Assembly: GCA_021234155.1 (NCBI GenBank)
Contig: JAJEKV010000053.1
Location: 6,899,424-6,963,423 of the forward strand
Source: Isoetes taiwanensis
Lineage: Eukaryota > Streptophyta > Lycopodiopsida > Isoetales > Isoetaceae
DNA: 64,000 nucleotides
Reading direction: 5' to 3'
In this document: piece by piece, positions 11,460 through 23,811 of the stretch
How positions within the stretch are numbered: the stretch's first letter is position 1
How the letters are laid out: every line of letters begins with the position of its first letter
Translations under genes and position numbers: made by a program
Notes under the pieces: model-generated
The model's database searches: none
What the model was told of the DNA's origin: nothing
Seen by the model: only the letters and a program-made list of their open reading frames with translations

Positions 11460-11819
11460 TTCAGCTGTGAAAATGAGTTTGTCTTGATTTCTTTTGAAGA
11501 TTTGAATTCTTCTGAAACACTTGATTCCTTTGTTTGTGAGATGAATTGAATATGAATTTTCATTGAAATGAATCGAGGTTACAATAACAATTATGTACAT
11601 AAGAAAGATATACAGTGATTTAAGTACGAGGTGACTCATGCACCTACATACTTCCCAATACATATGTTCCTCTCAGTTCCAGCTTTTGTTGCTTCTAATC
11701 TTAAAACTTCAAGCATGAACACTCTAACATCAACTAGATCCTGGTCTGAAATGTCACAACCTGCAGTTAACCACACTTTGTCAATAACAGAGTTTGGTTT
11801 GTCTGCTGCATTTAAGTTG

Positions 11820-14800
11820 ACTTACTAGATCAGGCAACAATATATTCACTCCTTTTAAGTACCCCCTCACAAATTTGTGCATAAACGAACATACAGCAGG
11901 GCCACATGAATGACCATCTGTTTGAAGAGGCGTTCTGGAAATTTTCACAACATCTGAGGTTGTAAAGCTGAAATTATTGTGTCCAAGCAATTCCAGGAAC
12001 CTGCACTCAAAGTTTGTTGTCATTGTGCCACAACAGCAAAATGCAATGAGCAAGCACTAACCTCTCAATATGTCTGCTTCTGCCATGCAAGCCCGAGCTA
12101 TCAAAGTGATATATCCCTGGTTTATATCTCCGTGCGAGACACGCGTGGCTTACAATCAGAAAACAGTCCAAATTGATGTCCATCACAAGCGGGCAAAAAC
12201 ATGTAATTGGCACTTATCCGCATTCACATGTTTCCTTATTGTTTTGTAACTATTTGTGTCCTTGGACAATGTCGAAAGTGAAAAGAGGGTCAAAGAAATG
12301 AAAGGGATGGCTCATTCCTTGGAGAATCAAGTAGTATTCCATGTATCTGCAAACATATGCATATCATCTGGCACAATCCTAATGATCACAAATCAGATGA
12401 AAGTATCACCTTGAGAAGAGGAGGATCAATTGATCATTGAACCACTGCGTATCAGCTTCCAAAATTTTGATGTCGGTGGAGCTAATCACGACAGTTTCAG
12501 TTCCACTCAAAGACCACTTCGGATGTGTATTTGGCTTTAGATAGTCGGGGACTGCCGAAGCTCTATCATCTCTAGTTCTAAATACACACGAGAACATTTG
12601 CTCACAATCCATTCAAATATTTTAAATTGAAAAAGTACAACACATATCATAGAAATTCTTTTACTTATATTGACTTTCAAAGAGTTTTACAAGATTCATT
12701 TATGAAAATACTTGTCGAGCATTTTCATGCGATTCTTGTGACTCTTGTAATCCCACATGTTCCACATTTGATGTTCCTTCACATAAGCGGCACACTTTCT
12801 CGCAGCCGTAAGTCCCTCCACCATGGTTTGAGTTGCTCCAAAAGGAAATTGGAATCCAACCCGTTAGGAGCAAAACTATTTGGATATATCATTGTGTTCT
12901 AATTTTGGTTGGCGTAACCCTTATATCGGCTGGTCATCTATCAACAATGTGTTTGTCACCGGTATCTCCAAAATTTCTGGTACACTTTGGACAGATCCTT
13001 AAGGAAAATTGGCTTATTAACCACTTTTAATTTTGTGTTGGTGCAGTCATCCTGATTCCAAATAAAAAGAAATCTGCCCTTATATTCCTGCAGCAACTTT
13101 CTCGTCAACAAGTCAACATTACTCTTAGCCACGCTGGACCACAATGCAATCTCAAATTTTGAAAAACACCATTCTAAGAACTTCTGAAATCCAGGCCTGG
13201 AAACTGCGAACTTTTGATGGTTCAATTTCTGGATGGTCACTTCTGGCTCGGCCGATGCAGGGATCCTCTCTATCTATCTTTCAAGTCATAAAACTTGCCT
13301 AAAACCCCGTTAAAATCCAGAACAAGGAGAATTTCAGTTAACCTCTTGGTTTTTGTTGGTTGAGGTTGTATTGGACTCGTTGAGCGATCCGCATCTTGTC
13401 GGGATCAGGGGGTTTCTTTGTCAACTTCATCACCGCATCCGCATTTGGCTCATATTCAAGACCAAAACTTTTTTTTCCGGTGAAGGACCCCGTACAGAAT
13501 GAATCTCAAGGGAATTAATTTTCCCCCCTAAATCAGATGCACTAGGAATCTCTTCGTCATGGCTTCCGGTTGCGGTAGCATTTATCTCTCAGAATCGAAT
13601 TGAAATGAGGAAGACCACGAAAAAATACAAAAAATAAATCATGTATGTGGCATCGGTACTTACTTGATCTGATCGCATTGATTGACTATCCAAATTTCGT
13701 TTTGGAGTCTCCATGCCGTGCCGCCAGTTGGGATTGACTTAGGAGTATCAAATGGGGTGAATTCTAGGTACAACCGGGAGGTATCTTGCAGTCTCATAAC
13801 CGATCGAGGTGGATAATCGTTGGATATCCTTGGTCTCAAATTTCGCACTACGCAAACACCAAGTCAAGAGACCTGCGGACAACATCAAGAAACATTAGTT
13901 AAGGCACTTGTTTGCGGCCGAATCTATATTGTTTTGCGAACAATATCTTCCCCAAACCTTGCTTTCACCCCTCTTTGGACAATGGAACTTAGCATGTAAA
14001 CTAAGCTACATTGGCCGAAGAGGAGGTCAAAGAAAGATTGGGAAGTCTCGATGCCTGTACTCAGCAATTACTTGTTTTATGTCGGCTTACTCCCTTTTCG
14101 AGTTTCCTGCTTGATGTATCTAATTCGCCACCTAAAATGAGTGAGCGACCTCATCCTAGGGGGCAAATTAGATACATCAAACAGGACAAACGAAAGAGAC
14201 TAAGCCAGGGTTAGTAAACCTGAGTACAAGCATCGAGACTTCCCAAACCTTGCTTTCACCCCTCTTTGGACTTACTTGTGTCTATTGGTTCTTGTGGTAC
14301 CACTCGAACACCAAAAGCCAAAAGCCATGTCTCAGTCATAATGTGGGCACAACTGGGGCTGCAGCAGGTTCTAGATTGTCTGCAAAACAAATTCAAAATC
14401 AATAGAGTCTTTAGACGAGGGTTAGAGATGATAATATTTACCTCAAATGGTGTGATAGACATGGAATGTGATGCGGTGATCGCATTACGCTATCACTGGC
14501 GGCAATATTTTACCCTCCCATTTCAGACAACGTCCACAAAATGGACAACCTTCATCACCCTCTTCTTCTGCCTCAGGAAGCATTGGAAGTGCAGGATCTA
14601 AAGGAGTGTCATGACCACTACGCTCAGAAAAAATCTCAAATCTTTGCATTCGAGGTAGCAGCTCAAAGTGATAAGTCTTCACATGCCTTTAGCTCAATTT
14701 CGTTTTTTGTTAATTCCTTATTTAATTGTTTCAGCCGGGCAACACCGTACTATTTAGCTCTTCATCCTTTAGTTCGCTTACAACCGAACACCCTCTGCTT

Positions 14801-16583
14801 TGCTTTGGTTTTTGTCATGATTGATTGCCATCCATTGCAAATCAGCTGTAATTTTCGATGCTTTATGCTCCATCAACTCAATCTTTCTTTTGATATCATT
14901 TTTTCTATCCTCGTTTGCTTGCAATCGTTGCTTGCATCTATCAAACCTAGCTGATGTTGCAGCCAACCATTCCTTCACAAGTTTGCCATAGTCTGCAAAA
15001 CAAAACACTACGATATGTCAGACCTCCTAACATAGTAAGCCACGATCGATGGAAAACCACAATCACACACCACACAACACAAGGTAGTCTCTACACACCA
15101 CCACATACCACACACCACACAACATACGCCCATAAAGACACACCACACAACCTGTCTGTGGTGGTGGTGGTGGTGGTGTGGTGGTGGGGTGGTGGTGGTG
15201 GTGGTGGTGGTGGTGGTGGTGGTGTGTGTGTGTGGTGGTGGTGGTGGTGTGTGTGTGTGGTGGTGGTGGAGTGTGGCGGTGGTGGAGTGTGGTGTGGGAC
15301 ATGGTGGAGTGTGGTGATGGGGTGTGGTGGTGGGGGGTGGTGGTGGTGGTGGTGGGGGGGTGTGGTGGTGGTGGTGGAGTGTGGGGTGTGGTGGTGGGGT
15401 GTGGTGTGGTTGTGGTGGAGTGTGGTGGTGGTGGATTGTGGTGTGGGACATGGTGGAGTCCGGTGGTGTGGTGTGGTGTGGTGGTGGTGGAGGTGGTGGT
15501 GGTGGTGGTGGTGGTGGAGTGTGGTGGTGGTGGTGGAATGTGGTGGTGGTGGTGGAGTGTGGTGGTGGTGGAGGAGGTGGTGGTGATGGTGGTGTGTGTG
15601 GTGGTGGTGGTGGTGGTGTGGTGGTGGTGGAGGAGGAGTGTGGTGGTGTGTGTGGTGGTGGTGGTGGAGTGTGGTGGTGGAGTGTGGTGGTGGTGTGTGG
15701 TGTGGGAGTGTGGCGGTGGGAGATGGTAGTAGTGGTGGGAGATCGTGGGGTGTGGTGTGGGACATGGTGGATGCCAACAACTCACCACCACCACACATAC
15801 CTCATCTATCATTCTGGCATCCATTGCACGAAATGCCCCACAGATGGCATCATAGAGACACAACATGACAATACACCCAACATGATGCAAAATGGTAGTA
15901 GACATACCTGATTCTTGAAGTGGATTTGATGTTACCTTTTCTGTGTTGATAGAAACAATCTAGATCAAGCTTGAGGTTTTTTTCTGTTGTAACACAACTA
16001 ATAATTGAACATACCTGCAATGGCATGTTTTGGTCTCAGAACATTGCTCTGCTTTTCTGTTTTGATTGTGAGTTCAGATTGAATGTGTGGTCTAGAGGAA
16101 CCTGATTTGGTTATTTCCCTATCATCTTCATCATCCTGTCACTTTTACTATTTTCCTCCTCGCCGGGTTGGATTTGCCTATGCTTTCTCTTGGGTCTAGA
16201 AGAACCGGCCTCGGCTTTCTCATCGGAGTTTTATAATAATCCAGAAGCTCTTTCAATTAAATGACCTCCCCCTTTTATATGCGGATAATAAGCCCTTTGC
16301 CTGGGTTCGAGGGAGCCATTCCACCCCATGTATGTGGCTTCCCTGTAATTCTTTTGTAAATTTGCATGAACTCTTTGTATTGTTCATTGCTCGGATTCTT
16401 CAACTTTGTACAAGAAAACATATGCCTTAATTTTTAGGTTTGAACAAAACATTTGGGGAAAATACACGTAGATTTATTTGGAACTCTGTCACCCCAAAGC
16501 TTCTTTAGATCTTCGTGGGGCACAATCTCTTGTTTGAGGAGAGATTTCATCGTGTAACCAGTGGCGTTCAATTCCGACTCCAT
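11820..16583 (-). pseudogene. ULP1/C48-type cysteine protease gene of the 11-kb element, decayed
   Basis: ATG at 16583 (MESELNATGYTMKS..) leads to a zinc-finger-like segment (STCIFPKCF..LRHMFSC, about 16480-16380). A basic patch near 16200-16130 (SSRPKRKHRQIQ) follows. A coiled-coil exon (14778-14990, KLVKEWLAATSARFDRCKQR..) and a Cys-pair exon (CPFCGRCLKW, about 14550) come next. The protease domain runs 12612-11820: VISSTDIKILEADTQWFNDQLI (substrate-cleft Trp-Asn-Asp), YHFDSSGLHGRSRHIERLV (active-site Asp) and TPLQTDGHSCGPAVCSFMHKF (oxyanion Gln and catalytic Cys). ULP1 proteases deconjugate SUMO and often accompany plant DNA transposons. Frameshifts between protease segments indicate loss of function. 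Exon borders in the middle are uncertain. Confidence 0.7.
15060..15780 (+). repeat. GGTGGT-rich simple-repeat tract
   Basis: After a short CACCACAC start (15060-15150) the plus strand is almost pure GGTGG/GTGTGG to about 15770. On the minus strand, which is sense for the ULP1-like gene, it reads CCACCA, mirroring the tract in the transposase intron. Many closely spaced GG runs could form two-tier G-quadruplexes. Translations are low complexity and not real. Confidence 0.9.
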
Positions 16584-16793
16584 TAGGGTTCAATCGGCAA
16601 GAAGCGGCAAAAAAACAGAGGAAGAGGTGATTATTTCTTAATTCAAAAAGGTGGACAATGACGTGGCATAAAATTCAAAATAACCGGACGCTCATTAATT
16701 CAAGACTCCCCTTAATCTCCGCTTCGGTATGCACCACCCGATTCTACCACAAAGGTGGTGCCAAAATGTGGCGTCAAAATGCACGTTTTTGAT

Positions 16794-16819
16794 ACACCAC
16801 AGCGTGCTTTTACCCTATT
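16794..16819 (-). repeat. Right 22-bp TIR and target duplication (TATT)
   Basis: Plus strand ..CGTGCTTTTACCC followed by TATT; exact inverted copy of the left end. Confidence 0.9.
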
Positions 16820-17222
16820 GTCAGTTTATCCTAGTTCTTGGGACAAGTTGGCAAAGAGGGCTTTCCACTTAGCATCTGCTTGGATCATCTGGAAGAGACG
16901 AAATCTCCTCATCTTCAAGGGACAGGTCTTTTCAGATAAGTGCTTAGCGATGCGCGTAGTCGCATTGTGAAGGCGTACAAGTGTTCTTCCTTAAAGGATG
17001 ACATCAAAAGTGTCATTTGGGAGCAATATCTTCAGATTCACACCTACTCATAGCAAACAGTTGTGCTCATGGTGATCTGTATTCTCTGCTTTTCTATGTT
17101 ATGTATGTGGTGGGCAGTGTTGCTCTAGTGGATATCTTCTCCACTGGGTTTTGAGTCCCCCATGTACTCTTTGTATTCTTTTGAGTAATAAAGGTCCACG
17201 TTCATTAAAAAAAAAAAAAAAT
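16820..17222 (+). pseudogene. LINE ORF2 3' end with poly(A) tail
   Basis: In frame with the fragment ending at 5636. It encodes SWDKLAKRAFHLASAWIIWKRRNLLIF, typical of the C-terminus of plant LINE ORF2, then a stop-rich 3' UTR with an AATAAAG signal (about 17188) and an A-run from about 17207. It is the downstream half of the LINE split by the 11-kb transposon. Confidence 0.75.
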
Positions 17223-18830
17223 TAAAATTAAAATGGAGATTTATTCATAAACACAACTGATGTATAGTCTTTTAGATGTCTTAAGTTCTTCCATTAAGCT
17301 CCATCTATGGAGATAAATGTCTCTGTATCGAATAAGCTTGTTTAGTCATGGATATAATGAATTCCATATGATAGAGTTATCCTAAGTCTCAAGTTTTTTC
17401 ACAAACATATGATCATATTTTGAAAATGCCATCATTTGAGACACTTTCTCAATCTTTTTGCACATAACTGAGAAATCTAGCATGGCTATGTATGTTAGGA
17501 AAAATATGTTCTTTGATTGTCTTGGTACATTCTTGATGGTTGTTGACGGTGCTTATATGAGATCTGGAGCATCCATCTAGCTAGCCAAGCAATGGTTGGT
17601 TGGTGTTTGACGGTGAATAATTCTTAATGTTGTAACCTTCAAAAATTTGTGGCAAAACATTGGATAGCAAGGTTATACCTTCATTTGTCTTGCCAGGATC
17701 TACCAACTATTGTCCGTGGTGATTTATTTCTTTATGTGTATACCCTCTATTGCATTGTGGTGATTTATTTCTTTATGTTGGCAAGTTGCAAGTTGTGCCT
17801 CTAATCAACTACGTCACTTTCTATGATGTTCAAACAAGATGCAAAGCCTCCTTTAATGAAGCACAATCTTTGTTTCATATATTTAACCTTTTTAGGCTAT
17901 ATACCTTCCATATTTGATACATTAAATTGCAAGTACAAAATTCTTTATTAAGTTTTAGAGCATGTTCTATAGGAGTTTTTATTGTACACTTAGGCAAATA
18001 ATGTAGTTGTTATATGAGCACTCGTCCGAATTCAAAAGAAAATGAGGCAACACCTGTAAGCATTAATTAGAAAGAGAAAATGGAGAAGCTCCAAAATATT
18101 CATTTTATTTGTATTGTTTGTGTTTTTTCTATTGTTAAGAAATTGTATAAAACATCTCGCAAACACCATAAAATGTTGCAACTTGGACGTGACACATAAA
18201 ACATCTGTATGGCTAAGGAAATGTTCAAGAACTTCATAAAACTTATTCCTCCCAAACCCTGTCCCTAAGTTCACATTTCTGCCAAATGATTACAATGGTG
18301 ACCAACTTCTCCAAATTGTTTATCTTTCATTATGGAAGTAATAAGTTTTTATATCCTGTTCAAGGATATTTGGTGCTTGGGAGATTGCATGAAAATCTCA
18401 TGACAGTCAACTTGGAGCGTGGAATCACCACTTTAACATACCTCTAATACACAATGATGCAGCTATCTACTTTTCATGTTGGTCAAATTCTTGTAATCAA
18501 CTTCAAAACCAGAATTTTGTTAAATTCTACACCATTTTCGTAGATCTCAAAACTTTCGTTCCGAATTTTTCCTTAAAAAGGCCTTCCCCAAATTAAATTT
18601 CCGATGTCTCACAGTTTCTCATGTGAAAATGGAGGTGTGATATTGGTAAGACACTTGACGGCCACAACAGATATGAATAAATGATGCACAATTTGTTAGG
18701 GTGCGTATCTTCATGATCTAACTCCAAGCTTTTCACATGTCTGATGTGTTTTATAGTGCAAAATACATTTTGTGATTATATACCTGGATTTTGTATTCCA
18801 GAATTCCACGGATGTGGGTAATACAAGAAA
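17223..18830. other. AT-rich spacer
   Basis: No gene recognised. A short direct repeat of GTGGTGATTTATTTCTTTATG occurs near 17718 and 17757. Confidence 0.5.
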
Positions 18831-18834
18831 ACTG

Positions 18835-20640
18835 CTAAACACCTGTAGCTTGGTGCTCAACTGCATGAGACTCATCTTTTTGCCTTATGGTTCTTTCACT
18901 TATGACAGAATCTAATGGTAAGAACTGGCATTGTGCATATTGCTGAAGCAACTGATCAACCAGAACTAAAGCCACCATAGATTCAACCATTGGAACAGCT
19001 GCAGATGCAGAGCAGAACTTAGTTATAAATAAAACAAAATGTTTGTTATGCAATTAATATACCTCTTGGAACAACAAAAGGTTAATGTCTCCCCTGGGCC
19101 CTTAGTTCTATCTCCTACTTATCACGTGTTACGGTCTTTTGATTTTTCTGTTATAGAGGACTTGTTAGCACGCAAGATTTTTTGGCAAAAGCCAAATGCT
19201 GCGTCAACCTTCACTTACTGTAATTGTTGATGTCGGTTTAAATGCAACTCTTGGTACAATTGTCTCCCCATTTGAGATCCCTCCCTTCTAAGTAAGAAGA
19301 GTCAAAGCTTAGACCTTTACATAAAATGACATTGTGCACTTTGACAATTGACTTGGTTTTTATCTCGCAATTGATATTAATAAGGTCCAATACTTGCCTG
19401 GATGCCTCCGATCTATTTGTTCTTGTTCTTACATTTCCCATGTTATCAATATAAAACTCATCATTGTGTTCACTTCCAGTCATTAGGGAACCTGTACAAT
19501 AATCATTTCGACATTATCTTACTTGCTACAAAGAAAAAACTTCCTTCACTGATAACGTACCAGAAAACCGACTTCTGATTTCAAAACCTTTTGTTGCTAG
19601 GAGTGACATAAGTGCTTTGGCAAGCTCTACCTCGAGTTTATCAAAAACTGGAGAACCAAGTCCCTAATGTTAAAGACACCAACAAAATGAGCATGCTCAT
19701 TTCACACTTGGAAAAAAGGAAAAATTTGAAGAAAAGCCACGAACTTAGTTTTTGTTAAGGTTATGGATTTATTTCTTTTGTTGTTTGTCGAAATGTTCTT
19801 ATGAAGTGGATGGCAATGACAGTTAGGGGAGCCATCAATCAAGTCAATAGATTACCTTGGGAACATTCCGTGCAATACATGTCACCCCGCCAACAGAATC
19901 GCCTTTCACTCTTACTGGATCAATTGCTTCTATCATTTTCTCAGCAATAGTGGGACCATTACTATAATCTTAAGCTCCATTGGAATTAGTCTGTATTTAC
20001 GAAACAAATTAAACAAGCTACCAGATATAACTAAAACGAAGTGGGCTAAAGTTAAACTACGAAATTTTTATTCTACAGTTACCATATTCACATGCTCAGT
20101 TTGTACATATCAGAGGTATAACAATGGCTTCTGAATGTCTAGAATATCTTTTGCAGCATAGACTCCTATTCCGTCAGACCCTTCTTTGAATTGAATACCA
20201 TATGCACGAACATGTCTCATATATCTCATGTTGTAAAAGTCTCACCGCATTCATGCAGTCAAGCAATGCTTGTCTTCTGGCAGAGGGAAACAGATTTACA
20301 TGAACTCCAATCGATTCGAAGACAGGAGAAAGGCTTGTACAATAAGGAGACTCCGACGTGGAAGAAAATGCTGCTCAATCTGTCTAACGACACTGATCCC
20401 AAAGCTCAAGGTGGATACGTATCTGAATTTGCGAGGTTTTCTGATAGAGACATGTGCAGAGACCACGTTGCAAAGGCAAACAAAAAATTTCTCCAAACCT
20501 GAAAATCTCAAATTAATAAGATTGATTGATATCTACAAGCGTGGTCACATATATTACCTCAACTGTTATGGTCTATGACTCCTTCAGGAACTGCAACTTT
20601 ATGAACTTGTGAGACATAAGCCAATATCTGAATATAGGAA
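18835..20640 (-). pseudogene. Chorismate synthase fragment, introns retained, decayed
   Basis: Minus-strand exons in order: ILAYVSQVHKVAVPEGVIDH (about 20640-20560, after a TATATTCAG acceptor); EKMIEAIDPVRVKGDSVGG (about 19965-19860); [19 protein letters not shown] (about 19665-19560); LMTGSEHNDEFY..RTRTNRS (19492-19400), after which the expected GGIQ-GIS motif is frameshifted; and the C-terminus PMVESMVALVLVDQLLQQYAQ to TAG at 18835. Chorismate synthase makes chorismate from EPSP, the last shikimate-pathway step in plastids. N-terminal exons with the FMN site were not found, and frameshifts and an altered exon junction indicate a pseudogene. Retained introns argue for DNA-level copying rather than retrocopying. 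Confidence 0.85.
20113..20226 (-). pseudogene. SET-domain protein N-terminal fragment
   Basis: Short frame reading YMRHVRAYGIQFKEGSDGIG then VYAAKDILDIQKPLLYL and stop. The G-I-x-F-x-E-G-x-G-x-G-V-x-A-x-K-D-I pattern resembles the start of the SET domain in plant Rubisco-methyltransferase-like proteins. It lies between chorismate synthase exons, so it is a foreign fragment in that intron. Family call is tentative. Confidence 0.4.
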
Positions 20641-20775
20641 GGAATGCAAAGGCCTTACCGTGACTACTAAAATCCGTAACGTGGTGCCAGAGATGTATTC
20701 TAAAGGCTAGTATCTGGCAGAACAAACAATAGGGAATAGCATAAAATACGATATGGCTATTCAAAAAAAGCATAT

Positions 20776-21096
20776 GGGTAAAAGCATGTTAGGGTGTCCC
20801 TTAAAAAGTATTATTTAGTGACTAAAAAGGTACCTAAAAAGGTAGCCAGGACTGGGTACTGGGTACCTGTATAATATCTCAATATAAGGTATGTTTTAGA
20901 ACTTTTTATATATATATTGATCTCCGATAGCATTATCTTTATCTTAACTTTGAATATTACCATGTCCTTGACTTTTATTTTGGATTTTGTATTAGTTTTA
21001 ATGAAAAGAAAAATGAGAAAGTACCCAGTTCAGAAGTACCTAGTGTATGTACTTTTGCAGGTTCCAAAAGTGGTACACCCTAACATGCTTTTACCC
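20776..21096. mobile_element. 321-bp MITE with GGGTAAAAGCATG ends
   Basis: Perfect 22-bp terminal inverted repeats beginning GGGTAAAAGCATGTTAGGG, flanked by ATAT on both sides (20772-20775 and 21097-21100). The repeats match those of the 11-kb element at 18 of 22 positions, with the same length and the same 4-bp target-site size, so this is a non-autonomous relative. No coding capacity. Confidence 0.85.
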
Positions 21097-21100
21097 ATAT

Positions 21101-23173
21101 CTGGCCGAAATTGCTTGGTAGCTTGATAATCTGCTCAACCAGTTTGCAAGATCTGAAGCTCCCCTGCGTTTTCTCACAACAGTGAGGATTTCCCTGCATC
21201 TCAAGACAGTAAGAAGCAATGGAAATAAGATGTGCCAGATAAATGCCCATAAAACCATCTTTGCGGAAAACCAAAGTGGCACGTTCACTCTGAAGCTGTG
21301 GACCTTGGACAACAGAGCGGCAGGTAAGATGTGTGGAAGAAAAACCCTTATGCTTTGCCGTTACACAAGAAAAAACCTTCTGCCTCATTTCTGTCAGGTC
21401 CGACTTCTGTTTTGCGCACCTAAGAGACATCTTGGCAAAAGATTATTCATTGCACACCTTTCCAAGAAAATACTCTCAGTCGATGGGGCAAAATGGTTCA
21501 CGGTTTTCTTTCTCATATGCATTGATCTAGCTAAAACGGGCAAAACAATAACTAACTATGAACGTAAGTTGTGCCCTTTCCCAAATCCTCAATCTCCAAC
21601 TCCTCAATCTCAACCGTCTATTTGCATCAACGGTGCAAAATTGAAATTGATGACAAACACTTAAAATCCCTTTAGTATAAAGAGAGATGTCCCTTTATAT
21701 TGCTATTCAGTTGTACCATCGCATTGCTGCAAGTATTATAGCATGCAACCTTACATTTTTTGTTAATCAGCCATCCTGGTAAAAGACCCACCGCAACCTT
21801 CATGACTGGAATGGTTATATAGCAGAACTTAAACTGGTTTTAACAAAGAACCTTACTACCTTACTTTGCGCTAATGCTTTATTGGCTCATTTGTCGGGCT
21901 TTACTAATAACTTGAAGAGGCGGTTGTTTTATTGTCGGCCGGAATAGACAATGTGCCCTAGTGGGGGCGAAGGTAATGTAGAGCAATTGCCATTATGGAA
22001 TTTGGGTGGTCTAATATGTGGTTATAGTGGTTTGTGGAAGTATATATTATAGGTCTACAATGGTAATTGTTATTGATTTAGGAGTAGGACTAAGGAACAA
22101 CAAATAAGACCACACTTTATTTCAATGGGCTACCGAGTGGATCTTGAGATCACAAAAATGAGAGATGTATCTTATTAAACAGCATGATTTGATGCTTTGT
22201 TCAACATCTCGCTAATGTTATACGCAAATATTTTTTAAGTAGCTATGAAGTTGTAGGCATATATTGATTACCTAAGGTAGACGATGCTAGATTGTATTAG
22301 AAAGAAATTAGTATGTGTGTTATATGTTGAATTATCCTAAGAGTCTTAGTGGAACGTGATGTCTATAATACTTTTTGATCACATTGTCTTATCATTAAGA
22401 CTTTGGAAGCATAGAAAATAGAAAAAGATAAATGCAATTGAAGGAATGTCGTAGACCTTTGGTGGGGGGTGGGGGAAGGGGAAGGCCAAATCTTGGAGCA
22501 CATTAACATGTAATAGTGTCAATTTTAGAACTTGCTAGAAATATGGTTTTGATTATTATGTGGTTTGTAGCCTTCACCCTAACATTATATACAATAAATA
22601 TACATCCGTTGCATCATTGTAACATGTCAAAATTTCCTTTAAACCTCAAGCGTTTATTTCTAGACCTAATTATCTCATGTGACCATCGTATTGTTTAGTG
22701 TGGATGCAAGCTTGAACTTCAACAATGAGAACTTTTGAAGCGACTTATGAAGCAAAATTGTCCTCGACAATTATAGACCCAACTTTGAAATTCTCACTCG
22801 CTTCATGGATAGTGGCATAGTATATCTGCAATGTGGTCCCAATGAGAACGTATTAAATTTAGTATATTCAAAATAATTAACCTAATATTTCTTCATTTTT
22901 TACTCCATGGAATAACTGTACTTTATAGAGCTTGCATAAGATACAGCCCCATGGAAGAAGTTTACCTTGTACAGCTTGCATTCCCTTCTCGCTTGCGTTA
23001 CTTCAGCTGTATCTAAACGACCATATCTGTGATCATTCAACAAAGCTTTTTTCATTTTTTGTTAAGGTCAGTGTTTATTTAATTCATGCATTCAAAAGAG
23101 CAACATTGGAGTTATAAGGTTCTTCCATACAATTCACAGAAATATTCTTTTGCTCACCTTTGCAAGGCCCTAG
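21101..23173. other. Spacer with unrecognised decayed sequence
   Basis: Open stretches near 21091-21430 have no recognisable domain. A G-rich run at about 22462-22488 (several GGGG blocks) could form a G-quadruplex on the plus strand. Nothing else is supported. Confidence 0.4.
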
Positions 23174-23811
23174 TCACACCCATCAACATCTCTAACTGTA
23201 GTAAAACCACGCATTAACATATCCTTCAGAACTTTGGCTGCCCTTGCAGTGATAAGAGATGGTGGAAGAAGAGAGAGGTCATGAAGATTAGATGTCACAG
23301 GAGTGACATGTACATGGGCATCACAAAGCCACGGCATCACATAGCGCCCACCTAAATCAACCATCTTCAAAATTATGGCAATTTCATTGGATGATATCCG
23401 TAAATAAACACACACTGCTAGGTTTTTTTTCATACATGATCATAGAGCAAGTAATCCATCTTTCCAGGAAAGTTTGATTCCAAGTTAAGTTTTAATATTT
23501 TCTGTAGTTTAGAGTCTAGTAGCTCTTGGTAACGATATCCTTTCCTTTCTTCAAAAATATGGACTTCCAGAAACATTTTGTAGTAAATAAAGAATCTTGG
23601 CACACCTGGGATGCAAAGAAAGAATATGTTCCCCTTTGTTTACTATAGGTTGCGGAGCCAAGCGTATCACGGTACAATTGCACAACAGCAAACTCCCATC
23701 ATCATCTCTAAATGGGGTTATTTCCCTTGGGCAAACAGACCTGTATAAGGAACATCCTTGCCAAAATCCAAACTTAATGGGATTGTAGAATGAAACATAT
23801 TTAAAACACAA
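23174..23811 (-). pseudogene. Amidohydrolase (imidazolonepropionase-like) fragment
   Basis: Two exons. The upstream one (23811-23680) gives REITPFRDDDGSLLLCNCTVI, the N-terminal beta-strand region of amidohydrolases. The downstream one (23373-23174) gives VDLGGRYVMPWLCDAHVHVT and ARAAKVLKDMLMRGFTTVRD, with the metal-binding His-x-His of the superfamily. The usual G-L-x-D-x-H motif is changed to W-L, and the exon runs into TAG right after RDVDGCD where the fold should continue. Likely a captured or decayed piece. Confidence 0.6.

Larger units (their letters stand above)
5637..16815. mobile_element. 11.2-kb TIR DNA transposon with transposase-like and ULP1-like genes
   Basis: The ends are perfect 22-bp terminal inverted repeats beginning GGGTAAAAGCACGC.. 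(5637-5658 and 16794-16815) flanked by TATT on both sides (5633-5636, 16816-16819). Excising the element plus one TATT joins two halves of a LINE reading frame, which supports the boundaries. Subterminal regions share a 14-bp direct repeat CCAAAATGTGGCGT (5686-5699, 16761-16774) and small ACCAC-N4-GTGGT hairpins. Inside are a plus-strand DDE-like transposase pseudogene, a convergent minus-strand ULP1-like protease pseudogene, two CCACCA-rich intronic tracts, a small minus-strand ORF and a nested hAT element. The 4-bp AT-rich duplication and GGG terminus fit several superfamilies (for example Sola-like); I could not assign it. Confidence 0.85.
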
